Source: Larkinella soli (GTDB lineage: Bacteria > Bacteroidota > Bacteroidia > Cytophagales > Spirosomataceae). Taken from it: a stretch of 64,000 nt of DNA. The first letter of the stretch is position 1. Each line of letters begins with the position of its first letter. The stretch covers positions 1 to 64,000 of the forward strand of contig NZ_QTJY01000019.1 in assembly GCF_003703975.1 (NCBI RefSeq), in the 5' to 3' direction. Position numbers and translations under genes: made by a program. Below the pieces are notes generated by a model. The model worked only from the letters and a program-made list of their open reading frames with translations, ran no database searches and had not been told where the DNA came from. Below, one piece after another: positions 1 through 7,837 of the stretch.

Positions 1-2
1 AC

Positions 3-3000
3 CGCGACCGCCAGCCCGTCTCCAATGCCGGCACGGCCCTGATGACCGTCCTGCTGCACTACCCGCCCCTGTTGACCTTCCCCGCCCCCGGCCAGACGCT
101 GCCCCACCAGCCCCAGCCGGCGGTGCTGTTTCAGTGGACGCCCCGCAACGCCGGTACGGTGGCTTTCTCGGGCCTGCCGCTGTACACCTTCCGGCTGTGG
201 GAGCTGCGCGATGAGGGCCAGGACGCCAACGCCGTGGCGCTGAGCCAGCCGCCCCTCTATGAGGAGACGACGGCTCAGCCCAGCCTGTTCTACGGTCCGG
301 CCTTGCCGCCCCTGCAGGCGGGGATGCGTTACGGCTGGCAGGTGCAGGCTTTCGATGAGAGGGGGCAGGACCTCTACGTCAACCAGGGCCTGAGTCAGGT
401 GGCTACCTTTACGGCCGGACTGCCGACACCAGAGCCGGGTGCACCGTCGGATTCTCTGCCTCTGACGGCTGCACGGATGACCATGCTCGACCCCTATCAT
501 TGCCCGGTCAACACCACTTCAACTCCTCCGGCGGACTCAGCCCGGAGTCTGGCCGACCTGCTGCGCTCACCCGCCCTGACCCGGCTCCTGACCGACTCGA
601 CGCGGCTGCCCCGCTGTCCGGGCAGTGAAGTTACCGGGTATAGCTGTCAGGAAACCGTAGCTCTGCCCCCGCCCACCGGTGAACCGCAGGGCCGCCTGCA
701 ACCCGGCGAGGTGCTGATGATCGATCAGTATAAAGTATTGCTGACTCAGGTTTCGGGCGGGGCCGGGCGTTTCAGCGGGCAGGGGCTGATGCCGTGGAAC
801 TTTGCCGGGGGCGCCTTCGTGCCGGTCGCATTTGAAGACCTTCAGGTAGTGAAGGCCGCCAACACGACCGGCGGAGGTTGTGTGACCAGCGGACAAGTCC
901 ACAGTACCAGGGCCGCAGAGAACCTTTCCGCTCAGATTCAGTCTCTCCTGCCATCGGCCTCCGCTCCCACGTTTGCCGGCACTCTGGGCGAAGCTCTAAA
1001 CGGTCTGGCAGGGGCAGCCGGAGCAGCCGACCCTTCTGGTCTGCGAACGTACCTGCCGGCCGTCCAACAGGGCCTCCAGTGCTGGCGGTCGGCCATCGAA
1101 ACGGTGTATGGCCCCTCCTATCCGGTAGCAGTCACTGCGGTTCTTGGCCAACTCGACAGCCTTTCGGCCGATTTAGGGAGCATAGCCGCTTGTTTGTCAG
1201 GTAACTGCCCGGAGCGCACACTTTCATCGGCCGGGAAAGCGAGCCTGGTGGTGGCCGTGGCGCTTGAACAACTCCGGATGCTTTCTTCACCTCAGACCGA
1301 CCCGTCAGGCCGAACAACGGCCGCCAACTGTCAGTTGACCGTGATGGTGCTAAATCCCAATACTACTCCGCTTGGAAAACAGCATTGGCTGATGCCGATC
1401 GGCTGTAGCGGGGGAACGATTCAATGGTCGGGCGGGCCAATGGGCGATACGCTCCGAATTCCCTTACTGGGTAATGCTTTTCTGGTGGCCCCGGTCCGGA
1501 CCACCCACTACACGGCCCTGTGCCGGATGAAGGACGGGTCGATCTGCTCCCAGACCGTCGAGGTAGCCGTCTCCGCACCTGGCTGCGCCGGCTTTCAGCT
1601 CAAGGCTTCGAAAACCGACGTGGAGAAGGGCGAGGCCGTCACGCTGACGGCGAGCGGCTGCGCCGGAACGGTGATCTGGTCGAACGGGCTGGGAACCGGG
1701 ACTTCCGTAGTCGTGATCCCCTCGACCGACCTGACCGTGACGGCCACCTGCCGGCAGGAAGCCGGCTTATGCTACGCCAGAGGGGTTCAAATTCTTATTT
1801 CTCGCTGCCTGAAGGGGCTGTATCTGGTGGGTAATTCGTTCGTTTATACCAAAGGATGTGAACCCGGGCCGATCAACTGGACGCTGAGCGGGCCGGGTTC
1901 GGGTAAACCTGTCAATTCTAACGGCTACTACCTCGAGTCGGTCAAAGGCGACCTGATCCTCTCGGCGCGCTGCGGGAGTTCCGCAGCCGGCCCATGTCCG
2001 GCGGTGAGCCTGACGATCAAAGCGGCCGAACGGTGTGGTGACGGAGTGCTGGCAGTCATTCCCAAAGAAGAGAAAGGGGTGTACAGGCTACAATCGAAAA
2101 CCGGTCTTTTCATTCTGACGGACGAAACCGGACGGTTCGTGCAGCAGCAGCCGGTATCCGAAATCGAGGTGAAGACCTCGACAGCGGATCAGGTCTATAC
2201 GGCCACCTTTGCCAACGGCTGTAAAACCTCGGCGCTGGTCAAAGCGCCGGTGTATACCATCGACTGGAAAAGTGGTTATAGTACTCTGTCACCGGTCCGG
2301 CTGAACTACTTTCCGACTGATGCCTTCCCGCTTCCTTCCAAATCCGCGGGCTATCAGGTAGAGATGAGCCTGATGCCCTCCTGCCCCGGAGAAGTTGTCT
2401 GGAACAGGATGGAGCCATCGCCGGCAACCTGGGTGTCCAGAACCCTGCTGCTGGGTTCGAATCAACCGGCGGCCGTCTTTCCTGCCAGGGCTTATCAGAG
2501 CCTGCCCGACCGGACCACCTTTTACCAGGCGGCCTGCCGGGTAAAGGACAGCAACGGGCAGGAACTTCTTTACCCCGCTGTCTCGGCCAAGGGCCTTCTG
2601 GTATCATCGAGCAGCTGCCTTCAGTTGATTGTTTCCTCGATGACCCCCACGCTGGGGCAGGCTGTCACGCTGGAAGCCCGCAACTGCCCCGGTACGGTCA
2701 GTTGGTCGGAAGTGAGTTCGACAGGAAATCGAGTGCTGGGCCAGGGTTCAACTGTGACCGTTACTCCGACAACGACCGGTCCGATTACCTATAGTGCCGT
2801 CTGCGACGATCCAGGTTGTGGACAGCACCTTACCCTGGACGTCAAACCCTGCCGGATGGAGATCACCGCTCCGAAAACTGTGGTAACGCTGGCCGAACCG
2901 GTGTCACTCACGGCCGCGGGCTGCTCAGGTGGGCAGGTAGTGTGGGACACGGGCGAGGAAGGAGCCGTCGTGGTGGTTCGTCCGCTGGAGAGCGGGGCGG

Positions 3001-5243
3001 TTTCGGCCACCTGCTTGCTGGGCGGGCAGGCCCGTTGTGAGGGTCGGTTTCTGCTTGATGTCACCAACACCCCGCCGGATTCGATTCAGTGCCCGCCCTT
3101 CCGGCTGACGGCCAGCACGACGGCAGTAGTGGGCTGCACGAACGAGACGGTGACCCTGACCCCCGAAGGCTGCCCGGCGGGCGGCCGGGTGCGGTGGAGT
3201 GACGGAAAAGAAACCGGCCCGACCGAGCCGTATGCGCTGATGGTGAACCAGCCGCAGACCGTCGAAGCGACCTGCACGACGCCTTACGGCATCGCTTCCA
3301 CGGCCCGGCTGGCGATCCAGGCCCAGCCCGGGTCGATGTCGGTCGTGCATCCGCCCGTGTATGCCGGTTTTCCGACCACGCTGATGGCCTACGGCTGCCC
3401 GACGACCGTCTGCGGCCAGGAAGGCACCTATACCTGGGACAAGTGGAATTCCAACGATCCCAATCAGACGGGGTCCTCCATCGAGGTGGTGCTGACAAAA
3501 GAAACGGAATATAAGGTCACATGCAACGACAAGTCGGTGCGGGTAAAAATTCCCGTCCAGCCGGTGGACTGCGCCGTGGAGCCGGACATCAAATACTACA
3601 GCGACGGCACCGCCAGCATCAGTTTGAAAGCCGGCCAGTGTGACGTAAACCGGCCCATCGTCTGGCGCAGTCACCTGGGCTGTCTGACCGATGGGCAGGT
3701 GATTGGGCGGGACGTCGATAAAGTCAGGGTGAAACGGCCGGCTTCAGCGAACGGCCTTACCGAATCATGTGACGGCAACTATTCGGTAGTCTGTTATAAA
3801 AACGGCTTCCCCTGCAGTGGCGGGGTCAATCTGATTCCGTTATCCAATTCTTCCCCACCCCTGGCCGGCGGTTCCGACCCCGAGCCTCCGAAACCGGTGG
3901 GCGACCCCTGTGAAAAGCTGCGCTCCGACGAAACCAAAACGCTCAGCAGCCCCGACGCGGTGGCCTATCTGAACTCCCGCTGGTGTCCGGGGCGCGTGAA
4001 CTGGTACCGCGATGCGGCCCGTTCGGCCTCGGGGCTGGTTTGCATACTGACCAACGGAGACCGGTATTCGGTAGGCCGCGTCAGCCAGCCGGTGACCTAC
4101 TATTACGATTGCACCCTGAAAGACGGTAACGTATGTCAGGGCAGCGGCACGCTCCAACCCGCCCCCGACCCAAAGAATGCGCGGCTGGCGGCCATAGCGG
4201 GCAGTGCGGCCGGCGCCTGCACCCCGCTGGCCGAGATCAGTAAAGCAACGGTTTTGCAGGTCTACTACGGCAATCTGCTGTGCCAGGCCAGGAATTTGTA
4301 TGTGGGAGATTCGGAAAAAGCATTCGCTTATCTGGAGAGCCTGAAATCAGTAGTTCAAAGCAAGATTGCTGGTATGCAGTTTCCTGCCGATCTGAAGCTG
4401 GTGGCTGACGTCCTGGCAAAAGGCGAGTGTGATAAAGCCGCCCAGTTATTGGCTCAGGCCAATTCAGGTACGATGCCGGTAGCAGAAGCCAACCGTCAGA
4501 TCATTAGCACCAATGCGGAGGTAAAAAATGAGACAGTAGAAAAGATTAAGAGAAGTTTCTACGTAATTTTTAGAGCTTTTATTCCCCAAGATAGAATTGA
4601 GATGCCTGAGTTCTTAGGCTTTCCAGCAACTCCATCCGGATGGTTTTTTGGTGTAGCGTTTCACCGTGGGGATAATAGGATGGAATATCAGTTAGATGCA
4701 GGTAAGAAGTTTAGGACGGAACACTGGACTTACATTGACTTCTTGACAAAGGCACACAGTGAGCGTAAATGGGCTAATGGTTCAGAAGGATTAGATAAAA
4801 ATGGGAAGGTAGTAATCACTTCAGAGGGTACAGATGATTGTGGAACAATTAATACGGCCTTTTGCAACAGCTACAAATGCGTCATGATGAATTTTCAGAT
4901 AGATGCTGTAAATAAAGCTGAGGTTAAAGCACAAGTTTTGTTTCCCATCACCCCCAAGATAAACGCGAATGTTAAATTAAAACTTACCCCATTAGAAAAT
5001 GGTACCTTTGACTACAATATTGAAATCCCGGAAATAGACGGATTTCCAGCTTATGAAATGTGGATTGTAGATAACAAAACAAACAACTCATATTTGTTAT
5101 TCCGCCAAAACCCAATTGAGTCTAAAGAAACTCCTCTAAGTCTATTTGGGAGCGGTGAGCATTCATATCTTTATTCAGGGAATTCTTCAACTCTGAAATC
5201 AGGAAAAACTTTCAATTTCTCAGAGATGAAAAACATTAAATAA
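3..5243 (+). CDS. Giant Ig-like-repeat surface protein with AT-rich C-terminal (toxin-like) domain, 5' end outside window
   Basis: The frame is open at the left edge, so the N-terminus is missing; 1746 residues are visible. Counting from the ATG at 42, residues 1-140 look fibronectin-III-like, and about 430-1330 hold tandem Cys-paired Ig-like units (recurring 'C-x-G-x-V-x-W-S' followed by 'V-T-A-x-C'). This is typical of long Bacteroidota surface or secreted proteins. From about residue 1490 (base ~4510) base use turns sharply AT-rich. The C-terminal ~240 residues contain FIPQDR, GDNR and FRTEHWTYIDF, spaced as I recall for DUF3238-like tips of polymorphic toxins; that family link is from memory. 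No type IX C-terminal signal is seen. The next gene starts 3 bases after the stop. Frame certain, adhesin-like body likely, toxin role inferred. Alternatively it is a plain adhesin with a divergent tail. Confidence 0.8.
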   Translation, partial: RDRQPVSNAGTALMTVLLHYPPLLTFPAPGQTLPHQPQPAVLFQWTPRNAGTVAFSGLPLYTFRLWELRDEGQDANAVALSQPPLYEETTAQPSLFYGPALPPLQAGMRYGWQVQAFDERGQDLYVNQGLSQVATFTAGLPTPEPGAPSDSLPLTAARMTMLDPYHCPVNTTSTPPADSARSLADLLRSPALTRLLTDSTRLPRCPGSEVTGYSCQETVALPPPTGEPQGRLQPGEVLMIDQYKVLLTQVSGGAGRFSGQGLMPWNFAGGAFVPVAFEDLQVVKAANTTGGGCVTSGQVHSTRAAENLSAQIQSLLPSASAPTFAGTLGEALNGLAGAAGAADPSGLRTYLPAVQQGLQCWRSAIETVYGPSYPVAVTAVLGQLDSLSADLGSIAACLSGNCPERTLSSAGKASLVVAVALEQLRMLSSPQTDPSGRTTAANCQLTVMVLNPNTTPLGKQHWLMPIGCSGGTIQWSGGPMGDTLRIPLLGNAFLVAPVRTTHYTALCRMKDGSICSQTVEVAVSAPGCAGFQLKASKTDVEKGEAVTLTASGCAGTVIWSNGLGTGTSVVVIPSTDLTVTATCRQEAGLCYARGVQILISRCLKGLYLVGNSFVYTKGCEPGPINWTLSGPGSGKPVNSNGYYLESVKGDLILSARCGSSAAGPCPAVSLTIKAAERCGDGVLAVIPKEEKGVYRLQSKTGLFILTDETGRFVQQQPVSEIEVKTSTADQVYTATFANGCKTSALVKAPVYTIDWKSGYSTLSPVRLNYFPTDAFPLPSKSAGYQVEMSLMPSCPGEVVWNRMEPSPATWVSRTLLLGSNQPAAVFPARAYQSLPDRTTFYQAACRVKDSNGQELLYPAVSAKGLLVSSSSCLQLIVSSMTPTLGQAVTLEARNCPGTVSWSEVSSTGNRVLGQGSTVTVTPTTTGPITYSAVCDDPGCGQHLTLDVKPCRMEITAPKTVVTLAEPVSLTAAGCSGGQVVWDTGEEGAVVVVRPLESGAVSATCLLGGQARCEGRFLLDVTNTPPDSIQCPPFRLTASTTAVVGCTNETVTLTPEGCPAGGRVRWSDGKETGPTEPYALMVNQPQTVEATCTTPYGIASTARLAIQAQPGSMSVVHPPVYAGFPTTLMAYGCPTTVCGQEGTYTWDKWNSNDPNQTGSSIEVVLTKETEYKVTCNDKSVRVKIPVQPVDCAVEPDIKYYSDGTASISLKAGQCDVNRPIVWRSHLGCLTDGQVIGRDVDKVRVKRPASANGLTESCDGNYSVVCYKNGFPCSGGVNLIPLSNSSPPLAGGSDPEPPKPVGDPCEKLRSDETKTLSSPDAVAYLNSRWCPGRVNWYRDAARSASGLVCILTNGDRYSVGRVSQPVTYYYDCTLKDGNVCQGSGTLQPAPDPKNARLAAIAGSAAGACTPLAEISKATVLQVYYGNLLCQARNLYVGDSEKAFAYLESLKSVVQSKIAGMQFPADLKLVADVLAKGECDKAAQLLAQANSGTMPVAEANRQIISTNAEVKNETVEKIKRSFYVIFRAFIPQDRIEMPEFLGFPATPSGWFFGVAFHRGDNRMEYQLDAGKKFRTEHWTYIDFLTKAHSERKWANGSEGLDKNGKVVITSEGTDDCGTINTAFCNSYKCVMMNFQIDAVNKAEVKAQVLFPITPKINANVKLKLTPLENGTFDYNIEIPEIDGFPAYEMWIVDNKTNNSYLLFRQNPIESKETPLSLFGSGEHSYLYSGNSSTLKSGKTFNFSEMKNIK
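4456..4474 (+). repeat. Left copy of imperfect 19-bp direct repeat bounding the AT-rich block
   Basis: The stretch matches 6291-6309 at 16 of 19 positions (AGGCCAA, then three differing bases around a shared C, then GGTACGAT). Both copies read in the same phase (…AN-x-GT…). It lies just before the point where the large gene switches from GC-rich to AT-rich sequence. Reading it as a recombination boundary is inference; similarity this short could be chance. Confidence 0.4.
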
Positions 5244-5246
5244 AAA

Positions 5247-5657
5247 ATGAGAACTCTTCTTGGTATCTCTTCAATAATCATTAGTATAAGTATTCATTTT
5301 CTAATGGCTATAATAATCATTAATTTTTTTAGAAAAAAAAGACGAGGCTTTAAATCAAATATTTCAATGAATAAAACTCTGTTAATTATTTTTTTTTTAA
5401 TTGAAATATCTTTTTATTTTTTTCTTAAATCAACTTATATCGAATATTCAAAACCAGATACATTTTATTATGACATTCATTTCCTATATCCAAAAGGAAT
5501 TATTATTGCGTTTAGTATATTTGAAAAACTGGTTAACGAAAATTTATCTATAAAAAACGATTTAATAATTATCTCTTCTTCAATCGCTATTGATTTCTTG
5601 GTTTTTACTTCGTCCTACCTCCTATCGTTAATTATTAGAAGTGCAAAAAAGAATTGA
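5247..5657 (+). CDS. Small four-helix membrane protein, candidate immunity protein
   Basis: I do not recognise this 136-residue family. It is very AT-rich and rich in Ile, Phe and Ser, with about four hydrophobic segments (residues ~5-28, ~44-62, ~84-98, ~108-130), so it is probably an inner-membrane protein. The ATG lies 3 bases after the stop of the giant surface protein, which implies co-transcription. A small gene directly behind a toxin-like tip, sharing its unusual base composition, is the usual place for an immunity gene; that role is inferred from position alone. An accessory or orphan membrane protein is equally possible. Confidence 0.65.
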   Translation: MRTLLGISSIIISISIHFLMAIIIINFFRKKRRGFKSNISMNKTLLIIFFLIEISFYFFLKSTYIEYSKPDTFYYDIHFLYPKGIIIAFSIFEKLVNENLSIKNDLIIISSSIAIDFLVFTSSYLLSLIIRSAKKN

Positions 5658-5764
5658 TTAGAAGCGCTAGAAATTGTAAAATAATTGCAAAGCCCCACTC
5701 AAAATTAATAAAGTTATCCACTTATCAATAATTATTTCATTTGCACCGTAAAAATGAAACGCAC

Positions 5765-6265
5765 ATGGAAGGTAAGCTAGGTAAACTAATATCAAAACTA
5801 TTCATTTGGCTTATATTGGGAACGTTTTGTTTAATTATTCGGAATCACCGCTGCATATTTCTTCATGTAAAACTGGATACAAATGATGTTTTTGTATTGA
5901 AACAAAGTTATACTGGAGGTGAGGACCATAAGTTACCTTATTGCTTTGTAGGAATTAATAATATTTGTAAGGAGACCCCTTCTCAATATAAACTTTTTTT
6001 AGAGAGATTATCCAAAACAATAGCTGATACATCAAATGGAGAAATTGAAATCTATTTTCTTATCTATAATGAAGAAGCTAAAAATAGAAGTCATTATCTG
6101 CCCCCCTATCGTTTAGAAGAAGAATTTGAAAATGATCTCTTACTCTACAACTTTTGGTCCAAAGAAAAAAAATTAGAGTATTTACGTTGGTATGTCCCAA
6201 AGCTACGATATTTAAATCGAACACTAACTTTGCAAGAGGCACTCGATTCAGTTACTCCAAAATAA
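5765..6265 (+). CDS. AT-rich membrane-anchored hypothetical protein, second candidate immunity/accessory gene
   Basis: This is a 166-residue protein from the ATG at 5765; a TTG at 5741 would add eight residues but is a weaker start. One hydrophobic segment near the N-terminus (residues ~9-28) is followed by a soluble, charged domain with many Tyr, Glu and Lys. I recognise no motif. It shares the low GC content of the preceding gene and of the 3' end of the giant gene, and differs sharply from icd on its other side. It is probably the last gene of the imported cassette. The frame stays open after its stop into the GC-rich orphan segment at 6285-6395. Confidence 0.55.
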   Translation: MEGKLGKLISKLFIWLILGTFCLIIRNHRCIFLHVKLDTNDVFVLKQSYTGGEDHKLPYCFVGINNICKETPSQYKLFLERLSKTIADTSNGEIEIYFLIYNEEAKNRSHYLPPYRLEEEFENDLLLYNFWSKEKKLEYLRWYVPKLRYLNRTLTLQEALDSVTPK

Positions 6266-6284
6266 ATTAAAACATCAATTAAAA

Positions 6285-6395
6285 TCGGTAAGGCCAACCC
6301 CGGTACGATCAGCCCCGAGGTCTTCCACCAGCAGATCAAACCCGGCTTCGGGCGGGAGCGCCAAACGGTGCCGGGAACTTCGGGCTTGCAAGGCA
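6285..6395 (+). pseudogene. GC-rich orphan segment, possible displaced 3' end of the giant gene
   Basis: GC-rich coding-type composition resumes abruptly here. In the phase matching the giant gene it reads …KANPGTISPEVFHQQI…, which resembles …QANSGTMPVAEANRQI… at the junction in that gene (AN, GT and QI shared). No start codon or gene of its own is visible, and the stretch runs into the icd terminator. It is best explained as the old C-terminal coding end left behind when a new AT-rich 3' end was inserted. This is inference from composition, phase and short similarity. Confidence 0.35.
6291..6309 (+). repeat. Right copy of imperfect 19-bp direct repeat
   Basis: This pairs with 4456-4474 (16 of 19 identical). 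It marks the other edge of the ~1.8-kb AT-rich block and is immediately followed by GC-rich sequence. Confidence 0.4.
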
Positions 6396-6397
6396 AT

Positions 6398-6432
6398 AAA
6401 AAAACCGGCGCGGAGCTACACCCCGCGCCGGT
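6398..6432 (-). terminator. Rho-independent terminator of icd
   Basis: Read on the minus strand, a perfect 10-bp stem (ACCGGCGCGG with its complement) is followed directly by a run of seven T. It lies 17-50 bases beyond the icd stop codon. Confidence 0.85.
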
Positions 6433-6448
6433 CAATCTCTTACTTCCA

Positions 6449-7663
6449 TCAACCCAGCTTGGCCTTCAGGTTCTGGTCGAGGGCTTCCAGGAACTCTTCG
6501 GTGTAGAGGTAGTGCTCGCCGTGGTTGACCTTGTTGCCATAGACGGAAACCGCCAGGTCCTTGGTCATCTTGCCGCTTTCCACCGTCTCGATACACACCT
6601 GCTCCAGGGCATTGCAGAAGTCGATCAGCGGCTGGTTGCCGTCAAGCTTGCCCCGGAACGCCAGACCGCGCGTCCAGGCAAAGATCGAAGCGATCGGGTT
6701 GGTCGAGGTCGGGTTGCCTTTCTGGTGCTCGCGGTAGTGGCGGGTGACCGTGCCGTGGGCGGCTTCGGCCTCCATCGTCTTGCCGTCCGGCGTCACCAGC
6801 ACCGAGGTCATCAGACCCAGTGAACCGAAACCCTGGGCTACCGTATCCGACTGTACGTCACCGTCGTAGTTCTTACAGGCCCAGACGAAGTTGCCTTCCC
6901 ACTTCAGCGCGGAGGCCACCATGTCGTCGATGAGCCGGTGTTCGTAGTGAACGCCTTTTTCCTTGAATTCCGCTTCGTAAATTTCCTGGAAGATATCCTT
7001 GAAACGGCCGTCGTATCTTTTCAGAATGGTATTTTTGGTCGAGAGATAAAGCGGCCAGCCTTTCTGCAGCGCCATGTTGAAGCAGGCCTGAGCAAACCCG
7101 CGGATCGACTCGTCTACGTTGTACATGCCCATGGCCACCCCCGCGCCCTTGAAGTTATAGACTTCGAACTCCTGCACGGAACCGTCTTCGCCTTCGAACT
7201 TCATCGTCAGCTTACCTTTGCCCGGCACGACGAAGTCCGTTGCCCGGTACTGGTCACCAAATGCATGACGACCGACGATGATGGGCGCCGACCAGTTGGT
7301 CACCAGACGCGGTACATTCTTGATGACGATCGGCTCACGGAAAACCGTGCCGTCCAGAATATTCCGGATGGTGCCGTTCGGTGATTTCCACATCTGTTTC
7401 AGCTTGAACTCCTCCACACGGGCTTCGTCGGGCGTAATCGTCGCGCATTTGATGCCCACGCCGTACTGTTTGATGGCATTGGCTGCGTCGATCGTTACCT
7501 GATCGTTGGTTTCATCACGGTATTCGACGCCCAGGTCGTAGTATTTGATGTCAACGTCGATGTAGGGAAGAATCAGTTTGTCTTTAATGAATTTCCAGAT
7601 GATTCGGGTCATTTCGTCGCCATCCAGTTCCACGACCGGGTTAGCCACTTTAATTTTCTCCAT
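6449..7663 (-). CDS. icd: NADP-dependent isocitrate dehydrogenase (homodimeric, eukaryote-like type)
   Basis: This enzyme oxidatively decarboxylates isocitrate to 2-oxoglutarate in the cytosolic TCA cycle, reducing NADP+. The 404-residue length and N-terminus ([17 protein letters not shown]) match the homodimeric subfamily shared by eukaryotes and many Bacteroidota rather than the E. coli type. Conserved stretches seen include [45 protein letters not shown] and the C-terminal [13 protein letters not shown] coenzyme region. The gene is monocistronic, with a strong terminator at 6398-6432 and a -7 box at 7710-7717 upstream. It marks the return to normal GC-rich sequence next to the AT-rich cassette. 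Confidence 0.96.
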   Translation of the reverse strand: MEKIKVANPVVELDGDEMTRIIWKFIKDKLILPYIDVDIKYYDLGVEYRDETNDQVTIDAANAIKQYGVGIKCATITPDEARVEEFKLKQMWKSPNGTIRNILDGTVFREPIVIKNVPRLVTNWSAPIIVGRHAFGDQYRATDFVVPGKGKLTMKFEGEDGSVQEFEVYNFKGAGVAMGMYNVDESIRGFAQACFNMALQKGWPLYLSTKNTILKRYDGRFKDIFQEIYEAEFKEKGVHYEHRLIDDMVASALKWEGNFVWACKNYDGDVQSDTVAQGFGSLGLMTSVLVTPDGKTMEAEAAHGTVTRHYREHQKGNPTSTNPIASIFAWTRGLAFRGKLDGNQPLIDFCNALEQVCIETVESGKMTKDLAVSVYGNKVNHGEHYLYTEEFLEALDQNLKAKLG

Positions 7664-7709
7664 TTGTGTTCAGATATCAATCAGGTGAAAAGATACGGGA
7701 AATCAGCCG

Positions 7710-7717
7710 CAAAGGTA
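7710..7717 (-). promoter_or_regulatory. Bacteroidota -7 box upstream of icd
   Basis: TACCTTTG on the minus strand fits the TAnnTTTG consensus, 46 bases before the icd ATG. The nearest good TTG is 25 bases upstream, longer than the usual ~19-21, so only the -7 element is convincing. Confidence 0.35.
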
Positions 7718-7837
7718 GCAAATCGTGGGTAAACGGGGAAATCAAAGTTAAACCGTCAGAAATGCGGCCATAAGACTGAATTCCCTTATATTTAGCAAGC
7801 TATCCTCTATTCCATCAAATAAAATTTGGCTTTATCC

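Noticed and set aside
5714-5722. TTATCCACT, close to a DnaA box
   Set aside because: A single 8/9 match in AT-rich sequence with no cluster or origin genes nearby; chance is likely.
6368-6823. 151-codon plus-strand frame after the AT-rich cassette
   Set aside because: It runs through the icd terminator and then antisense to icd; only the first ~10 codons overlap the orphan segment, so it is not a gene.
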